DNA of 64,000 nt from Cellvibrio polysaccharolyticus (GTDB lineage: Bacteria; Pseudomonadota; Gammaproteobacteria; Pseudomonadales; Cellvibrionaceae), in assembly GCF_015182315.1 (NCBI RefSeq), contig NZ_PRDL01000001.1, forward strand, positions 620,001-684,000, written 5' to 3'. The notes beneath the pieces were generated by a model, which was not told the origin of the DNA, made no database searches, and saw only the letters and a program-made list of their open reading frames with translations. A program made the position numbers and the translations under genes. Within the stretch, counting starts at the first letter, position 1. The number at the start of each line of letters is the position of its first letter. This document shows, one piece after another, positions 36,389 to 45,308 of this stretch.

Positions 36389-36416
36389 AAAAACGCCCGC
36401 AATTGCGGGCGTTTTT
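36389..36416. terminator. Bidirectional terminator between symporter and LacI-type gene
   Basis: A perfect palindrome aacgcccgc / gcgggcgtt centred on aatt, flanked by A's and T's, serving both converging genes. Confidence 0.85.
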
Positions 36417-36443
36417 GTTGGTGTACTGACAACTTGAATAAAG

Positions 36444-37445
36444 TTACTTCTGATAAGGCGCCGGGCCGGTGCTTTTGCGGATAATAAACTCGGTAGGCAG
36501 TACGCACTCGGTCTGGCTCAAGGGCTCGCCCTCAATAATCCGTAACAACATATCCATCGCCATCTTGCCCATCTCCTCCGCCGGCTGGGAAATAGTCGTC
36601 AGACTCGGGTCGCAATACTTGGCGTAGGCAATATCGTCGAAACCGGTAACAGACATATCTTCCGGAACGCGAATCCCCTGGGACTTCAGCGTTTGCATCG
36701 CGCCAATCGCCATCTCATCGTTCATCGAAAAAATTGCCGTAGGGCGATTCTTCATATTGCAGAACTGAAACGCGCTATTAAGGCCAGACCACATGGTGAA
36801 GTCACCCTCGGCAATCAGGTCTTTGTCATAAGCAATACCGGCGCTGGCCAGTGCTTCTTTGTAACCTTCCAGCCGATCAATGGTGTGCGGGTTGTCTTTC
36901 AGGCCGGAAATCACGCCGATGCGGCGATGTCCCAACGAAATCAGATAATCCACCATGGTGCGGGCGGCAGCGCGGTTATCAATACGGATAGAGGGGCCGG
37001 TGGTCAGCTCGCAACCACAGGCATTGACGCAGGCAATGCCTGCCGGAATGGTGTTCTGGCTTTTTTCCGAGCTGGGACGCAGCTGAATAATGCCGTCTGC
37101 CAGGCGGGTTTCTACCCGGCGAATATACTCCTGCTCGCGCTCCGAGGTGCCCCGGGTATCGCCCAATAACACGGCGTAACCTTTTTGCTGGGCGCGGTCT
37201 TCCAGAGCACGAATAAACAAGGAATAGAACGGGTTGGCGATGTCCGGTACCAGCACAACAACGGCGTAGGAGCGGGTAGAGCGGAAATTTCGCGCCAGCA
37301 TATTCGGGCGATAACCCACCTGTGCGATAGCGTCCTGCACTTTGCTGAGGCTTTCTTCAGAAACTTTTTCGGGGGCGCTCAGGGCACGGGAGACGGTGGC
37401 AACGGATACTCCGGCCAGCCGCGCAACATCTCGAATGTTGGACAT
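36444..37445 (-). CDS. LacI family transcriptional regulator
   Basis: A 333-residue repressor. The N-terminal helix-turn-helix NIRDVARLAGVSVATVSRALSAPEKVS is followed by the hinge helix region RPNMLARNFR and a periplasmic-binding-like sugar domain (YAVVVLVPDIANPFYSLFIRALE). It lies divergent from the symporter gene, within a set of mannan genes that carry three copies of a TGTAACCGRTTRCA-like palindrome. It is the natural candidate to bind them, with a mannose-derived sugar as inducer. The link is inferred. Confidence 0.9.
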   Translation of the reverse strand: MSNIRDVARLAGVSVATVSRALSAPEKVSEESLSKVQDAIAQVGYRPNMLARNFRSTRSYAVVVLVPDIANPFYSLFIRALEDRAQQKGYAVLLGDTRGTSEREQEYIRRVETRLADGIIQLRPSSEKSQNTIPAGIACVNACGCELTTGPSIRIDNRAAARTMVDYLISLGHRRIGVISGLKDNPHTIDRLEGYKEALASAGIAYDKDLIAEGDFTMWSGLNSAFQFCNMKNRPTAIFSMNDEMAIGAMQTLKSQGIRVPEDMSVTGFDDIAYAKYCDPSLTTISQPAEEMGKMAMDMLLRIIEGEPLSQTECVLPTEFIIRKSTGPAPYQK

Positions 37446-37846
37446 AGGGTTACTCTGAATAACAGCTGCGTAGTAAACCCCTGGGATCGTCGGGTGGGCC
37501 GCAATGGCTATATCTGATGTCGAGTCAGCAGGGCCGATGGTGCGGCAGGGTGCCCGAGGGTAAAGCGATCACAGGAAACCAGGTATTCATCGGCGTATTT
37601 ATAACGTTAATTTCGCCGTAGGGGGCAAAATCTACTACATGCGGCTATTTCTGACTAGCAAAAAAAGTTGTAACCGATTACATTATGCCGCCAGTCCAAA
37701 TCCGGATGGTAGCCGCGTGGATGTTTGATGGCCGGGGATAGCCAATCACAAAAGTCGTATCAGCGCGGGAAATACATGGGTTCAGGCCTGCAGGCCTATC
37801 ACTTAATAGCCCGTTCTATCTAATAACCGAGAATGTGAAGCTTTCC
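37446..37846. other. Divergent regulatory region between LacI-type and symporter genes
   Basis: 401 bases with no supported gene. It contains the operator at 37669-37682 and presumably the promoters of both divergent genes. The half near the symporter has no obvious -10/-35 pair. Confidence 0.5.
37669..37682. promoter_or_regulatory. LacI-type operator upstream of the symporter gene
   Basis: TGTAACCGATTACA, a 14-base near-perfect palindrome (TGTAA / TTACA arms, CG centre), is followed by TTATGCCG. The copy at 33390 is followed by a similar TTTTGCGGC. Confidence 0.7.
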
Positions 37847-39709
37847 ATGCAACTTTCGATCATCGATATTCTTATCGTTCTTGCCTATGTTGTGGGCACT
37901 CTGGGGCTGGGTTTTTGGGTTTCCAAAAAAGCCTCTAAAAATATGCGCAGCTACTTTCTGGGCGGTAATACCCTGTCCTGGCGCATGCTGGGCTTGTCCA
38001 ACGCCTCCGGCATGTTCGACATCAGCGGTACCATGTGGCTGGTGTATCTGCTGTTTGTGTACGGGTTGAGCAGTATTTATATCCCCTGGCTGTGGCCGGT
38101 ATTCAACCAGATTTTCATGATGGTATTCCTCTCTGCCTGGTTGCGCCGTTCCGGCGTGCTTACCGGTGCCGAGTTTATTACCTTCCGTTTTGGTAACAGT
38201 ACCGGTGCCAAACTCTCCCACCTGGTGGTCGTGGTATTTGCCCTGATTAACGTGGTGGCATTTATCGCTTACGGCTTTATTGGTATCGGTAAATTTGCGG
38301 CGGTTTTCCTGCCCTGGCAGTTCTCTGCCGACCCCTACTGGAACGATGTTGCCTACGCGCTCATCATCACTGCCATCACCACCTTGTATGTGGTGAAGGG
38401 CGGCATGATGTCGGTGGTGTTTACCGAGGTATTCCAGTTTGTGGTGATGACGCTGGCTTCGATTGCGGTGGGCGTCATCGCCATGCAACAGGTATCGCCA
38501 GAGTTGCTGGCTCGCATCCTGCCTGATGGCTGGACCAGCGTTGCCATCAATTGGCAGCTGAATATTGATTGGGCAGAGCGCCTGCCTGCCGCCAACGAAA
38601 AAATTCTGCAAGATGGTTACAACATGTTCACCATCTTCTTCATGCTGGTGTTACTGAAAGGCGTACTGGTGTCGCTGGCTGGCCCGGCGCCCAACTACGA
38701 CATGCAGCGTGTGCTTTCCACCAAGTCGCCGTCTGAAGCGTCGAAAATGAGCTGGTTTGTGAACGTGGTGTTGTTTATTCCGCGTTACATGATGATTGCT
38801 GGTTTAACCATTCTGGCGATCGCTTTCTTTACCGATGAATTGCGTGCGATGGGCCCGGCGGTAGACTTTGAACAAGTACTGCCGATGGCATTGAAGGAAT
38901 TTATTCCGGTGGGGTTGAAAGGTTTGCTGATCGCCGGTTTGCTGGCAGCTTTTATGGGTACCTTTGCCGCTACCGTGAATGCGGCGCCCGCCTATGTGGT
39001 TAACGATATTTACAAGCGCTATATCAACCCCAATGCCGAACCGAAAAAATATGTACAACTGAGCTATTTGTTCTCGGTTATTTTTGTGATTCTCGGTGTG
39101 CTGGTTGGCTTGTTCATCCCCTCACTCAACAACGCTATCCAATGGATTGTGGCCGCCCTTTATGGTGGTTACACCGCCTCCAACATGTTGAAGTGGTTGT
39201 GGTGGCGTTTTAATGGCATGGGATATTTCTGGGGCATGGTAGTTGGTATTGTCCTGGCGATCGCCTTGGCGTTTACCGATTACAACCCGCTGTACTCGTT
39301 CCCGTTCCTGTTCCTCGCTTGCTTTACTACCTGCGTGACCGTGTCCCTGCTGACCAAAGCCGACGATATGGAAGTGCTGAAAGCGTTTTACATTAAGGTT
39401 CGTCCGTGGGGATGGTGGGCGCCGGTGCGCGAAGCCGCACAGCAGCAGTACCCGCAAGTACAAAAGAACCCGCATTTTGCCCGCGATATGTTTAACGTGG
39501 CGGTAGGTATTGTGTGGCAGACCAGCATGGTCGCTATCCCGATTTTCCTGGTGATCAAACACTGGCAGGAAATGTTTGTGGGTATTGCGGTGCTGGCGGT
39601 TACCAGCCTGCTGTTATGGAAATTCTGGTGGAAAAATCTTGAAGATTACCAGGCCGATACACCCAGTGAGTTTTTACCGAAGCCGATAAGCGCCGCGGAA
39701 AAATCCTGA
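37847..39709 (+). CDS. Sodium:solute symporter (SSS family)
   Basis: About 620 residues with 13-14 predicted membrane helices. The opening IDILIVLAYVVGTLGLGFWVSKK-x-x-KNMRSYFLGGNTLSWRMLGLSNASGMFDISGTMW and the later GLLIAGLLAAFMGTFAATVNAAPAYVVNDIY are typical of the SSS family. Position in front of the mannosylglucose phosphorylase and epimerase genes, and the operator upstream, suggest import of beta-mannobiose or related oligosaccharide; the substrate is not proven. GTG 37835 is an alternative start. Confidence 0.88.
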   Translation: MQLSIIDILIVLAYVVGTLGLGFWVSKKASKNMRSYFLGGNTLSWRMLGLSNASGMFDISGTMWLVYLLFVYGLSSIYIPWLWPVFNQIFMMVFLSAWLRRSGVLTGAEFITFRFGNSTGAKLSHLVVVVFALINVVAFIAYGFIGIGKFAAVFLPWQFSADPYWNDVAYALIITAITTLYVVKGGMMSVVFTEVFQFVVMTLASIAVGVIAMQQVSPELLARILPDGWTSVAINWQLNIDWAERLPAANEKILQDGYNMFTIFFMLVLLKGVLVSLAGPAPNYDMQRVLSTKSPSEASKMSWFVNVVLFIPRYMMIAGLTILAIAFFTDELRAMGPAVDFEQVLPMALKEFIPVGLKGLLIAGLLAAFMGTFAATVNAAPAYVVNDIYKRYINPNAEPKKYVQLSYLFSVIFVILGVLVGLFIPSLNNAIQWIVAALYGGYTASNMLKWLWWRFNGMGYFWGMVVGIVLAIALAFTDYNPLYSFPFLFLACFTTCVTVSLLTKADDMEVLKAFYIKVRPWGWWAPVREAAQQQYPQVQKNPHFARDMFNVAVGIVWQTSMVAIPIFLVIKHWQEMFVGIAVLAVTSLLLWKFWWKNLEDYQADTPSEFLPKPISAAEKS

Positions 39710-39737
39710 GCAAAGCGGGCACCCTGACCGGTGCCCC

Positions 39738-39766
39738 AATACCGCCGTGGTGCGGTATTTTTTTAG
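39738..39766 (+). terminator. Terminator after the symporter gene
   Basis: aataccgc / gcggtatt around cgtggt, followed by T6. Confidence 0.8.
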
Positions 39767-39773
39767 CGTGATG

Positions 39774-39787
39774 TGTAACCGATTGCA
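39774..39787. promoter_or_regulatory. LacI-type operator upstream of the phosphorylase gene
   Basis: TGTAACCGATTGCA matches the operators at 33390 and 37669 with one change in the right arm. TTATAC at 39798-39803 could be the -10 box of a promoter that the operator would block. Confidence 0.65.
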
Positions 39788-39880
39788 CCAGCGGCGGTTA
39801 TACAGATAAGAGAAACAAGCTGCGTACACATGCCTTTAAGTGGTGCATAGGTTTCGCGAATATGACAAACAGAGGACTTT

Positions 39881-41059
39881 ATGAGCTCTTTTAACGATAA
39901 GGTGAAGGCACTGCTGGCTGATCACGAAACACTGATCACCAAAGCCAATACACCACAAACCATCGGCAATGGTATTTACACAGTTTACGAAAACCCCATC
40001 CTGACCGCAGCGCATGCTCCTATTTTCTGGCGCTATGACCTGAATGAAAAAACCAATCCGTTTTTGCAGGAGCGTCTGGGTGTTAATGCGGCATTCAACT
40101 CCGGCGCCCTCTACTGGCAGGGTAAATACCTGCTGGCAGTACGCGTTGAAGGTGTCGATCGCAAATCCTTCTTCGCCATCGCAGAAAGTGCCAACGGTAT
40201 TGATAACTTCCGCTTCTGGGATTTCCCGATCACCCTGCCGGAAACCGAACGTCCGGACACCAACGTGTACGACATGCGTTTAACCGCGCACGAAGATGGT
40301 TACATCTACGGTTTGTTCTGCACCGAGCGTAAAGACGAAACCTCCACGGATATTTCTGCGGCAGAAGCCCAGTGCGGTATTGCCCGCACCAAAGATCTGA
40401 TCACCTGGGAGCGCTTGCCGGATTTGATTACTCACTCCGGTCAACAGCGTAACGTGGTATTGCACCCGGAATTTATTGACGGCAAATACGGTTTGTTCAC
40501 TCGTCCGCAAGATGGCTTCATCAGCGTTGGTGCTGGTGGTGGTATTGGCTGGGGTCTGGTCGATGACATGACCAACGCCGAAGTGAAATCCGAAGTGATT
40601 GTTGATGGCAAGGTTTACCACACCATCAAAGAAGTGAAAAATGGTCAGGGCCCGGCGCCTATCAAAACTGAAAAAGGCTGGCTGAACCTGGCGCACGGTG
40701 TGCGTAATACCGCCGCCGGTTTGCGTTATGTGTTGTACATGTTCATGACCGAGCTGGAGCGTCCGTGGGTTGTTTCACACCGCCCGGGTGGTCACTTCAT
40801 TGCACCGCACGGTGCCGAGCGTGTCGGTGACGTTTCCAACGTAGCTTTCTCCAACGGCTGGATTGTTAACGAGAAAAACGAAGTGTTTGTTTATTACGCT
40901 TCTTCCGATACCCGTATGCATGTAGCCACCTCTACCGTTGATCAATTGGTAGATTACTGCATCAATACACCGGAAGACGGTTTGCGTTCTGCTGCATCGG
41001 TTGAAACCCGTAACAAGTTGATTGCTGCCAACCTCGACGTTCTGAAAAATCTCGCGTAA
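39881..41059 (+). CDS. GH130 4-O-beta-D-mannosyl-D-glucose phosphorylase
   Basis: 392 residues, close to the characterised Bacteroides fragilis mannosylglucose phosphorylase. It has the five-bladed propeller of GH130; the proposed catalytic aspartate falls at residue 131 (VYDMRLT), the same number as in the Bacteroides enzyme. It cleaves mannosyl-beta-1,4-glucose with phosphate to give alpha-mannose-1-phosphate and glucose in the cytoplasm; no signal peptide is present. The epimerase gene follows with a few-base gap, as in other mannan gene clusters. Confidence 0.92.
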   Translation: MSSFNDKVKALLADHETLITKANTPQTIGNGIYTVYENPILTAAHAPIFWRYDLNEKTNPFLQERLGVNAAFNSGALYWQGKYLLAVRVEGVDRKSFFAIAESANGIDNFRFWDFPITLPETERPDTNVYDMRLTAHEDGYIYGLFCTERKDETSTDISAAEAQCGIARTKDLITWERLPDLITHSGQQRNVVLHPEFIDGKYGLFTRPQDGFISVGAGGGIGWGLVDDMTNAEVKSEVIVDGKVYHTIKEVKNGQGPAPIKTEKGWLNLAHGVRNTAAGLRYVLYMFMTELERPWVVSHRPGGHFIAPHGAERVGDVSNVAFSNGWIVNEKNEVFVYYASSDTRMHVATSTVDQLVDYCINTPEDGLRSAASVETRNKLIAANLDVLKNLA

Positions 41060-41064
41060 GGGTG

Positions 41065-42276
41065 ATGACTGTGACCAATTTTTCTCTCGAAAAATTTTCC
41101 CGGGAGTGCGACCAGGAATTGGTCGCCATCGCTGACTGGTGGGTTGCCAATTCCCAGGATCTGCTGAATGGCGGGTTCTGGGGTGAAGTGGGCGAAGACA
41201 ATGTGCCGGTACCGGAAGCCACCAAAGGCATCGTACTGAATACCCGTATTCTGTGGTTCTTCAGTGAAGTTGCCCGTGTAGTTCCGAACCCCTTGTATCG
41301 TCAGCTGGCGGATCGCTCTTATCAGTACCTGACCGATTATTTTTTCGACAAGGAACACGGCGGTGTTTTTTGGGAGCTGGATGCCAAAGGCAGACCGCTG
41401 AATACCAAAAAGCAGGTGTACGCCCAGGCGTTTGCCATCTATGCGCTGGTGGCTTATTACCAACTCACCGATAACTCGGCGGCCTTGCAACAAGCGCTGT
41501 CCTGTTTCGAGTTGCTGGAGCGCAATACCATTGATCGCGAGCGCGAAGGTTATTTTGAAGCCTTCACCCGCGAGTGGGGCAAAATTGAAGACGTTCGCCT
41601 GAGCGATAAAGATCTCAACTACCCCAAAAGCATGAATACCCATTTGCACGTACTGGAAGCCTACACCTCGTTAAACAAGGTGCATCCGGTCGCCGCGGTA
41701 TCAGCAGCCTTGCGTTACAACATTCACTGTTTTGATAAATACATTATCAACCGTGAAAATTACCACATGCGTATGTTCCTCGATGTGGACTGGAAAGATT
41801 TCTCTCCGGCCTTCACCTACGGGCACGATATTGAGACCGCATGGTTATTGGTAAAAGCGCTGGATTCATTGAATGACAAGGCGGTAACAGAACGTTTATT
41901 ACCGGATGTGATTCGCATTGCCGAAACCTGTCTGGATGAAGCTATCGGCGAGCATGGCCAGGTTATTGATGCCTATGATTTTGCCACGGCCCAACAACTG
42001 CCCGAAATTATCTGGTGGGTGCAGGCTGAAGCCATGGTCGGGTTTTTGAAAACCGCACAGCTGTCGGGTGATCAACGTTTCACCGAAGCCGCGCTGAAGG
42101 TTTGGGAGTTTATTAAAAAATACCAGATCGATCATGAGCAAGGCGAATGGCTGTGGGCTTCACGGCTGGATGATTTGCACGGTGAGCGTCATTACAAAAT
42201 GGGCTTCTGGAAAGGACCCTACCATAATGGCCGAGCCATGATGGAAGTGAAAGCGATCCTGCAAAAAATGCAGTAG
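41065..42276 (+). CDS. Cellobiose 2-epimerase-like enzyme (mannobiose epimerase)
   Basis: About 403 residues of the AGE superfamily. GFWGEVGEDN, KGIVLNTRILWFFS, DKEHGGVFWELDAKGRPL, KQVYAQAFAIYALVAYY, NTHLHVLEAYTSL and FTYGHDIETAWLL carry the conserved histidines and arginine of cellobiose 2-epimerases. In mannan degraders this enzyme turns beta-1,4-mannobiose into mannosyl-glucose, the substrate of the phosphorylase just upstream. The five-base gap supports a single transcript. ATG 41065 is preferred to GTG 41062. Confidence 0.92.
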   Translation: MTVTNFSLEKFSRECDQELVAIADWWVANSQDLLNGGFWGEVGEDNVPVPEATKGIVLNTRILWFFSEVARVVPNPLYRQLADRSYQYLTDYFFDKEHGGVFWELDAKGRPLNTKKQVYAQAFAIYALVAYYQLTDNSAALQQALSCFELLERNTIDREREGYFEAFTREWGKIEDVRLSDKDLNYPKSMNTHLHVLEAYTSLNKVHPVAAVSAALRYNIHCFDKYIINRENYHMRMFLDVDWKDFSPAFTYGHDIETAWLLVKALDSLNDKAVTERLLPDVIRIAETCLDEAIGEHGQVIDAYDFATAQQLPEIIWWVQAEAMVGFLKTAQLSGDQRFTEAALKVWEFIKKYQIDHEQGEWLWASRLDDLHGERHYKMGFWKGPYHNGRAMMEVKAILQKMQ

Positions 42277-42286
42277 TACCCTATTT

Positions 42287-42322
42287 AAAACCCCACCGCT
42301 GGATGCTGGCGATGGGGTTTTA
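42287..42322 (+). terminator. Terminator after the epimerase gene
   Basis: aaaaccccaccgc / gcgatggggtttt with one mismatched position and a 10-base loop, followed by taatg. It separates the cytoplasmic enzymes from the mannanase gene. Confidence 0.65.
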
Positions 42323-42502
42323 ATGTTGTTCGTACCATACATAAAATAACATCGGATTCTACGCAGTTTGTGAATCAATCAAGGCGGGATGCGATTCCTG
42401 TCTCATAAGTCCGGTTGTGTTATAAAGAGCCCCGACCACCCGGTCAGCAGATTTTTTTAACCTACTGATGCCTGCGAGTATCACCAAATAAGTGAGAAAA
42501 CT

Positions 42503-43879
42503 ATGAAACCAACCTTCGGATTGCCCTGGATTATGGCGGCGCTTTTGCTCGCCCTGGGCGGTTGTGGAAAATCTTCTGCGCCCGCTACTGCACCGGAAGA
42601 AAAACCTGCTGACGTTGTTCAGGTCGCTGAAGCAGTCAACGAATTTGTAACCGTTGATGGCAGAACCTTTTCCCGTCAGGGTAAAACCTATTATGTCGTC
42701 GGAACCAATATGTGGTTCGGCGGTTACCTTGGCTCTGAAGGCGCGGTAGGTGATCGCGAGCGTTTGATTCGTGAACTGGATTTATTGCAGCGCACCGGCA
42801 TTAATAATTTGCGGGTACTGGCCGCATCGGAACAAAGTGAATTGATGCGCGCTGTGCGCCCGGCCATTGTGACCGCGCCCGGCGAGTACAGTGAAGAGTT
42901 ATGGGCAGGTCTGGATTTCCTGCTCGACGAAATGGCAAAACGTGATATGACCGCCGTTTTGTATTTCAACAACTTCTGGCAGTGGTCAGGCGGTATGTCG
43001 CAGTACGTATCCTGGTTTGAAGGCACGCCGGTATTTGATCCGGACGTAACCAACGAGTGGAATGCGTTCATGCAGAACTCTGCAAAATTCTACCGTATGG
43101 AAGAAGCGCAAACCTTGTACCGCGATATCATCAAACGTGTAGTAACGCGTAAGAACACCATCAATGGCAAGTTGTACAACGAAGACCCGACCATTATGTC
43201 CTGGCAGTTGGCCAATGAGCCGCGCCCGGGTAGCGATGAAGATGGCCGTATCAACTTCCCGGCTTTTAAAGAGTGGGTTCACGAAACGTCAAAATACATT
43301 CGCGAGCTGGCACCGAAGCAATTGATCAGCACCGGTAACGAAGGCTCCATGGGCACCATCCGCGACATGGCTTTGTTTATTGAATCGCATCAAAGCGAGT
43401 ATGTGGATTACCTGACTTTCCATATGTGGTTGAAAAACTGGGGCTGGTTCGATGCAACCAAACCGGAAGAAACCTATGAGTCGGCACTGCAACAGGCGAA
43501 AAAATACATCAATGAACACGTTGATGTTGCCAACCAGATGAACAAGCCGATTGTACTGGAAGAGTTTGGTGCAGAGCGTGATGGCGGTTCTTTTGAGGTG
43601 AGCGCTACCACCGTGTACCGCGATCGTTTTTACGAAGAATTTTTTGATTTGATTCATTCGCATTCTGCATCAGGTGATGCGTTGGCCGGTTCCAACTTCT
43701 GGGCGTGGGGCGGTTTTGGTCGCACCCAAAATGCTGACTTTATGTGGCAGGAAGGCGATGACTTTGTGGGTGACCCACCACAGGAACCACAAGGTTTGAA
43801 TGCGGTATTCGATACCGATGCGTCAACCCTGGATGTGATTAAAAAGCACGCTGACAAAATGTCGCAGCTGGTTAAGTAA
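42503..43879 (+). CDS. GH5 (subfamily 7-type) endo-beta-mannanase lipoprotein
   Basis: 458 residues. A lipoprotein signal ends in ALGGCGK, followed by a short Ala/Pro/Glu-rich linker. The GH5 barrel starts at FVTVDGRTFSRQGKTYYVVGTNMW. SWQLANEPRPG supplies the acid/base Glu239 and IVLEEFGAERDGG the nucleophile Glu354. The motif set matches bacterial GH5_7 mannanases. As a lipoprotein it would work at the cell surface or in the periplasm, shortening manno-oligosaccharides, probably to mannobiose. It follows the epimerase gene after a terminator. Confidence 0.92.
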   Translation: MKPTFGLPWIMAALLLALGGCGKSSAPATAPEEKPADVVQVAEAVNEFVTVDGRTFSRQGKTYYVVGTNMWFGGYLGSEGAVGDRERLIRELDLLQRTGINNLRVLAASEQSELMRAVRPAIVTAPGEYSEELWAGLDFLLDEMAKRDMTAVLYFNNFWQWSGGMSQYVSWFEGTPVFDPDVTNEWNAFMQNSAKFYRMEEAQTLYRDIIKRVVTRKNTINGKLYNEDPTIMSWQLANEPRPGSDEDGRINFPAFKEWVHETSKYIRELAPKQLISTGNEGSMGTIRDMALFIESHQSEYVDYLTFHMWLKNWGWFDATKPEETYESALQQAKKYINEHVDVANQMNKPIVLEEFGAERDGGSFEVSATTVYRDRFYEEFFDLIHSHSASGDALAGSNFWAWGGFGRTQNADFMWQEGDDFVGDPPQEPQGLNAVFDTDASTLDVIKKHADKMSQLVK

Positions 43880-43890
43880 GTCCTGTGTAA

Positions 43891-43920
43891 AAAACCGTAA
43901 CTTTTGTTGCGGTTTTTTTT
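43891..43920 (+). terminator. Terminator after the mannanase gene
   Basis: aaaaccg(taac) / (gtt)gcggtttt stem around a short loop, followed by T8. Confidence 0.7.
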
Positions 43921-43997
43921 CAGAAAAAATAATTTATCAGATTATTCATATATTTAAACCACAATAACTAACCACTAACGATCGAGGACATCTGATT

Positions 43998-45251
43998 ATG
44001 CGTTTCGCATTCATTAAAACTGCACTGGGTGTTGCAGCTGTTGGCGGCATACTTGCCGCAGCAACGCCAGCATTGGCTCAATTTAAAACCGTTTCGGAAA
44101 TGCCACCGAAAAAAGAATTGTCATTAACCCCGGCGCTCGGCTGGAACAGCTGGAACACCTTTGGTTGTGATGTTAGCGACAGTCTTATCCGTGAAATGGC
44201 CGATGCGATGGTTTCTTCCGGTATGAAAGATGCCGGTTATGAATACGTTAATATCGACGATTGCTGGCACGGCGGTCGTGATGAGCAGGGCAATATTCAG
44301 GTTGACCCGCAAAAATTTCCGCATGGCATGAAAGCGCTGGCGGACTATGTTCACTCCAAAGGCTTGAAAATCGGCATTTACTCCGATGCCGGTAATAAAA
44401 CCTGCGCCGGTTATCCGGGCAGCCGCGGTTATGAATATCAGGATGCGTTGCAGTATCAGGCGTGGGGTATTGATTACCTGAAATACGACTGGTGTAACAC
44501 CGAAAACTTAAATCCGATTGGTGCTTACACCACCATGGGCGAGGCGCTGGCGCAATTGGATCGTCCAATTCTGTTCAGTTTGTGTGAGTGGGGCGACAAC
44601 CAGCCGTGGGAATGGGGAAAGGAGATTGGTCACTCCTGGCGCACCACTGGCGACATTTATAACTGTTGGGATTGCGAGCACAACCACGGTTCCTGGTCGT
44701 CACTGGGTGTGTTGCCGATTCTCGACAAACAAATGAAGCTGCGTAAATATGCCGGTCCAGGTCATTGGAACGATATGGATATGATGGAAATTGGTAACGG
44801 TATGACCGAAGCCCAGGACCGTTCGCATTTCACCTTGTGGGCCGTGCTGAATTCACCGCTGATTGCCGGTAACGATTTGCGCACCATGTCCAAAACGACC
44901 CGTGACATTCTGACCAACCGTGAAATTATTGCGGTCAACCAGGACAAGCTGGGCATTCAGGCAATGCGCATGCTGGCCACCGAACGCTTGAACGTATTCG
45001 CCAAGCCGCTGGAAAATGGTGAGTGGGCGTTTGTGTTCCTCAACCGTAGTCACAGCACGCTGGATCTGAATCACGATTGGGAATATTACCCGCTGAAAGA
45101 CGACGAGTTTGGCAAGCGTATCGACTTTGATCAGGAAAAGTTTACCTGGCGCGATCTGTGGAAAGGTAACAAAGGCGATACTCTGAACCCGTTGAAGGTG
45201 AAAATTCCACCGCACGATGTTGTAGTACTGCGTTTGACCCCGAAAGCATAA
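43998..45251 (+). CDS. aga27A: GH27 alpha-galactosidase
   Basis: 417 residues. A signal peptide ends about ATPALA-Q (residue 27). The catalytic barrel begins LTPALGWNSWNTFGCDV. YLKYDWCN holds the nucleophile Asp164 and SWRTTGDIYN the acid/base Asp219; DDCWH and CEWGDNQPW are further GH27 features. It removes alpha-1,6-galactose side chains from galactomannan, opening the backbone to the GH5 mannanase encoded just before it. The symbol follows the Cellvibrio naming for this family and is a best guess. Confidence 0.92.
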   Translation: MRFAFIKTALGVAAVGGILAAATPALAQFKTVSEMPPKKELSLTPALGWNSWNTFGCDVSDSLIREMADAMVSSGMKDAGYEYVNIDDCWHGGRDEQGNIQVDPQKFPHGMKALADYVHSKGLKIGIYSDAGNKTCAGYPGSRGYEYQDALQYQAWGIDYLKYDWCNTENLNPIGAYTTMGEALAQLDRPILFSLCEWGDNQPWEWGKEIGHSWRTTGDIYNCWDCEHNHGSWSSLGVLPILDKQMKLRKYAGPGHWNDMDMMEIGNGMTEAQDRSHFTLWAVLNSPLIAGNDLRTMSKTTRDILTNREIIAVNQDKLGIQAMRMLATERLNVFAKPLENGEWAFVFLNRSHSTLDLNHDWEYYPLKDDEFGKRIDFDQEKFTWRDLWKGNKGDTLNPLKVKIPPHDVVVLRLTPKA

Positions 45252-45270
45252 TGTTTTGTTGAGAACGAAA

Positions 45271-45304
45271 AATCCGGTGTGCTGACGCACGCCGGATTTT
45301 TTTT
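45271..45304. terminator. Terminator between the GH27 and histidine kinase genes
   Basis: aatccgg(t)gtgc / gcac(g)ccggatt around tgac, followed by T8 on the plus strand and preceded by A's, so it may serve both converging genes. Confidence 0.75.
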
Positions 45305-45308
45305 GCTT

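Noticed and set aside
37820..38611. 263-residue minus-strand frame, His/Gln/Gly-rich
   Set aside because: Antisense to the sodium:solute symporter gene.
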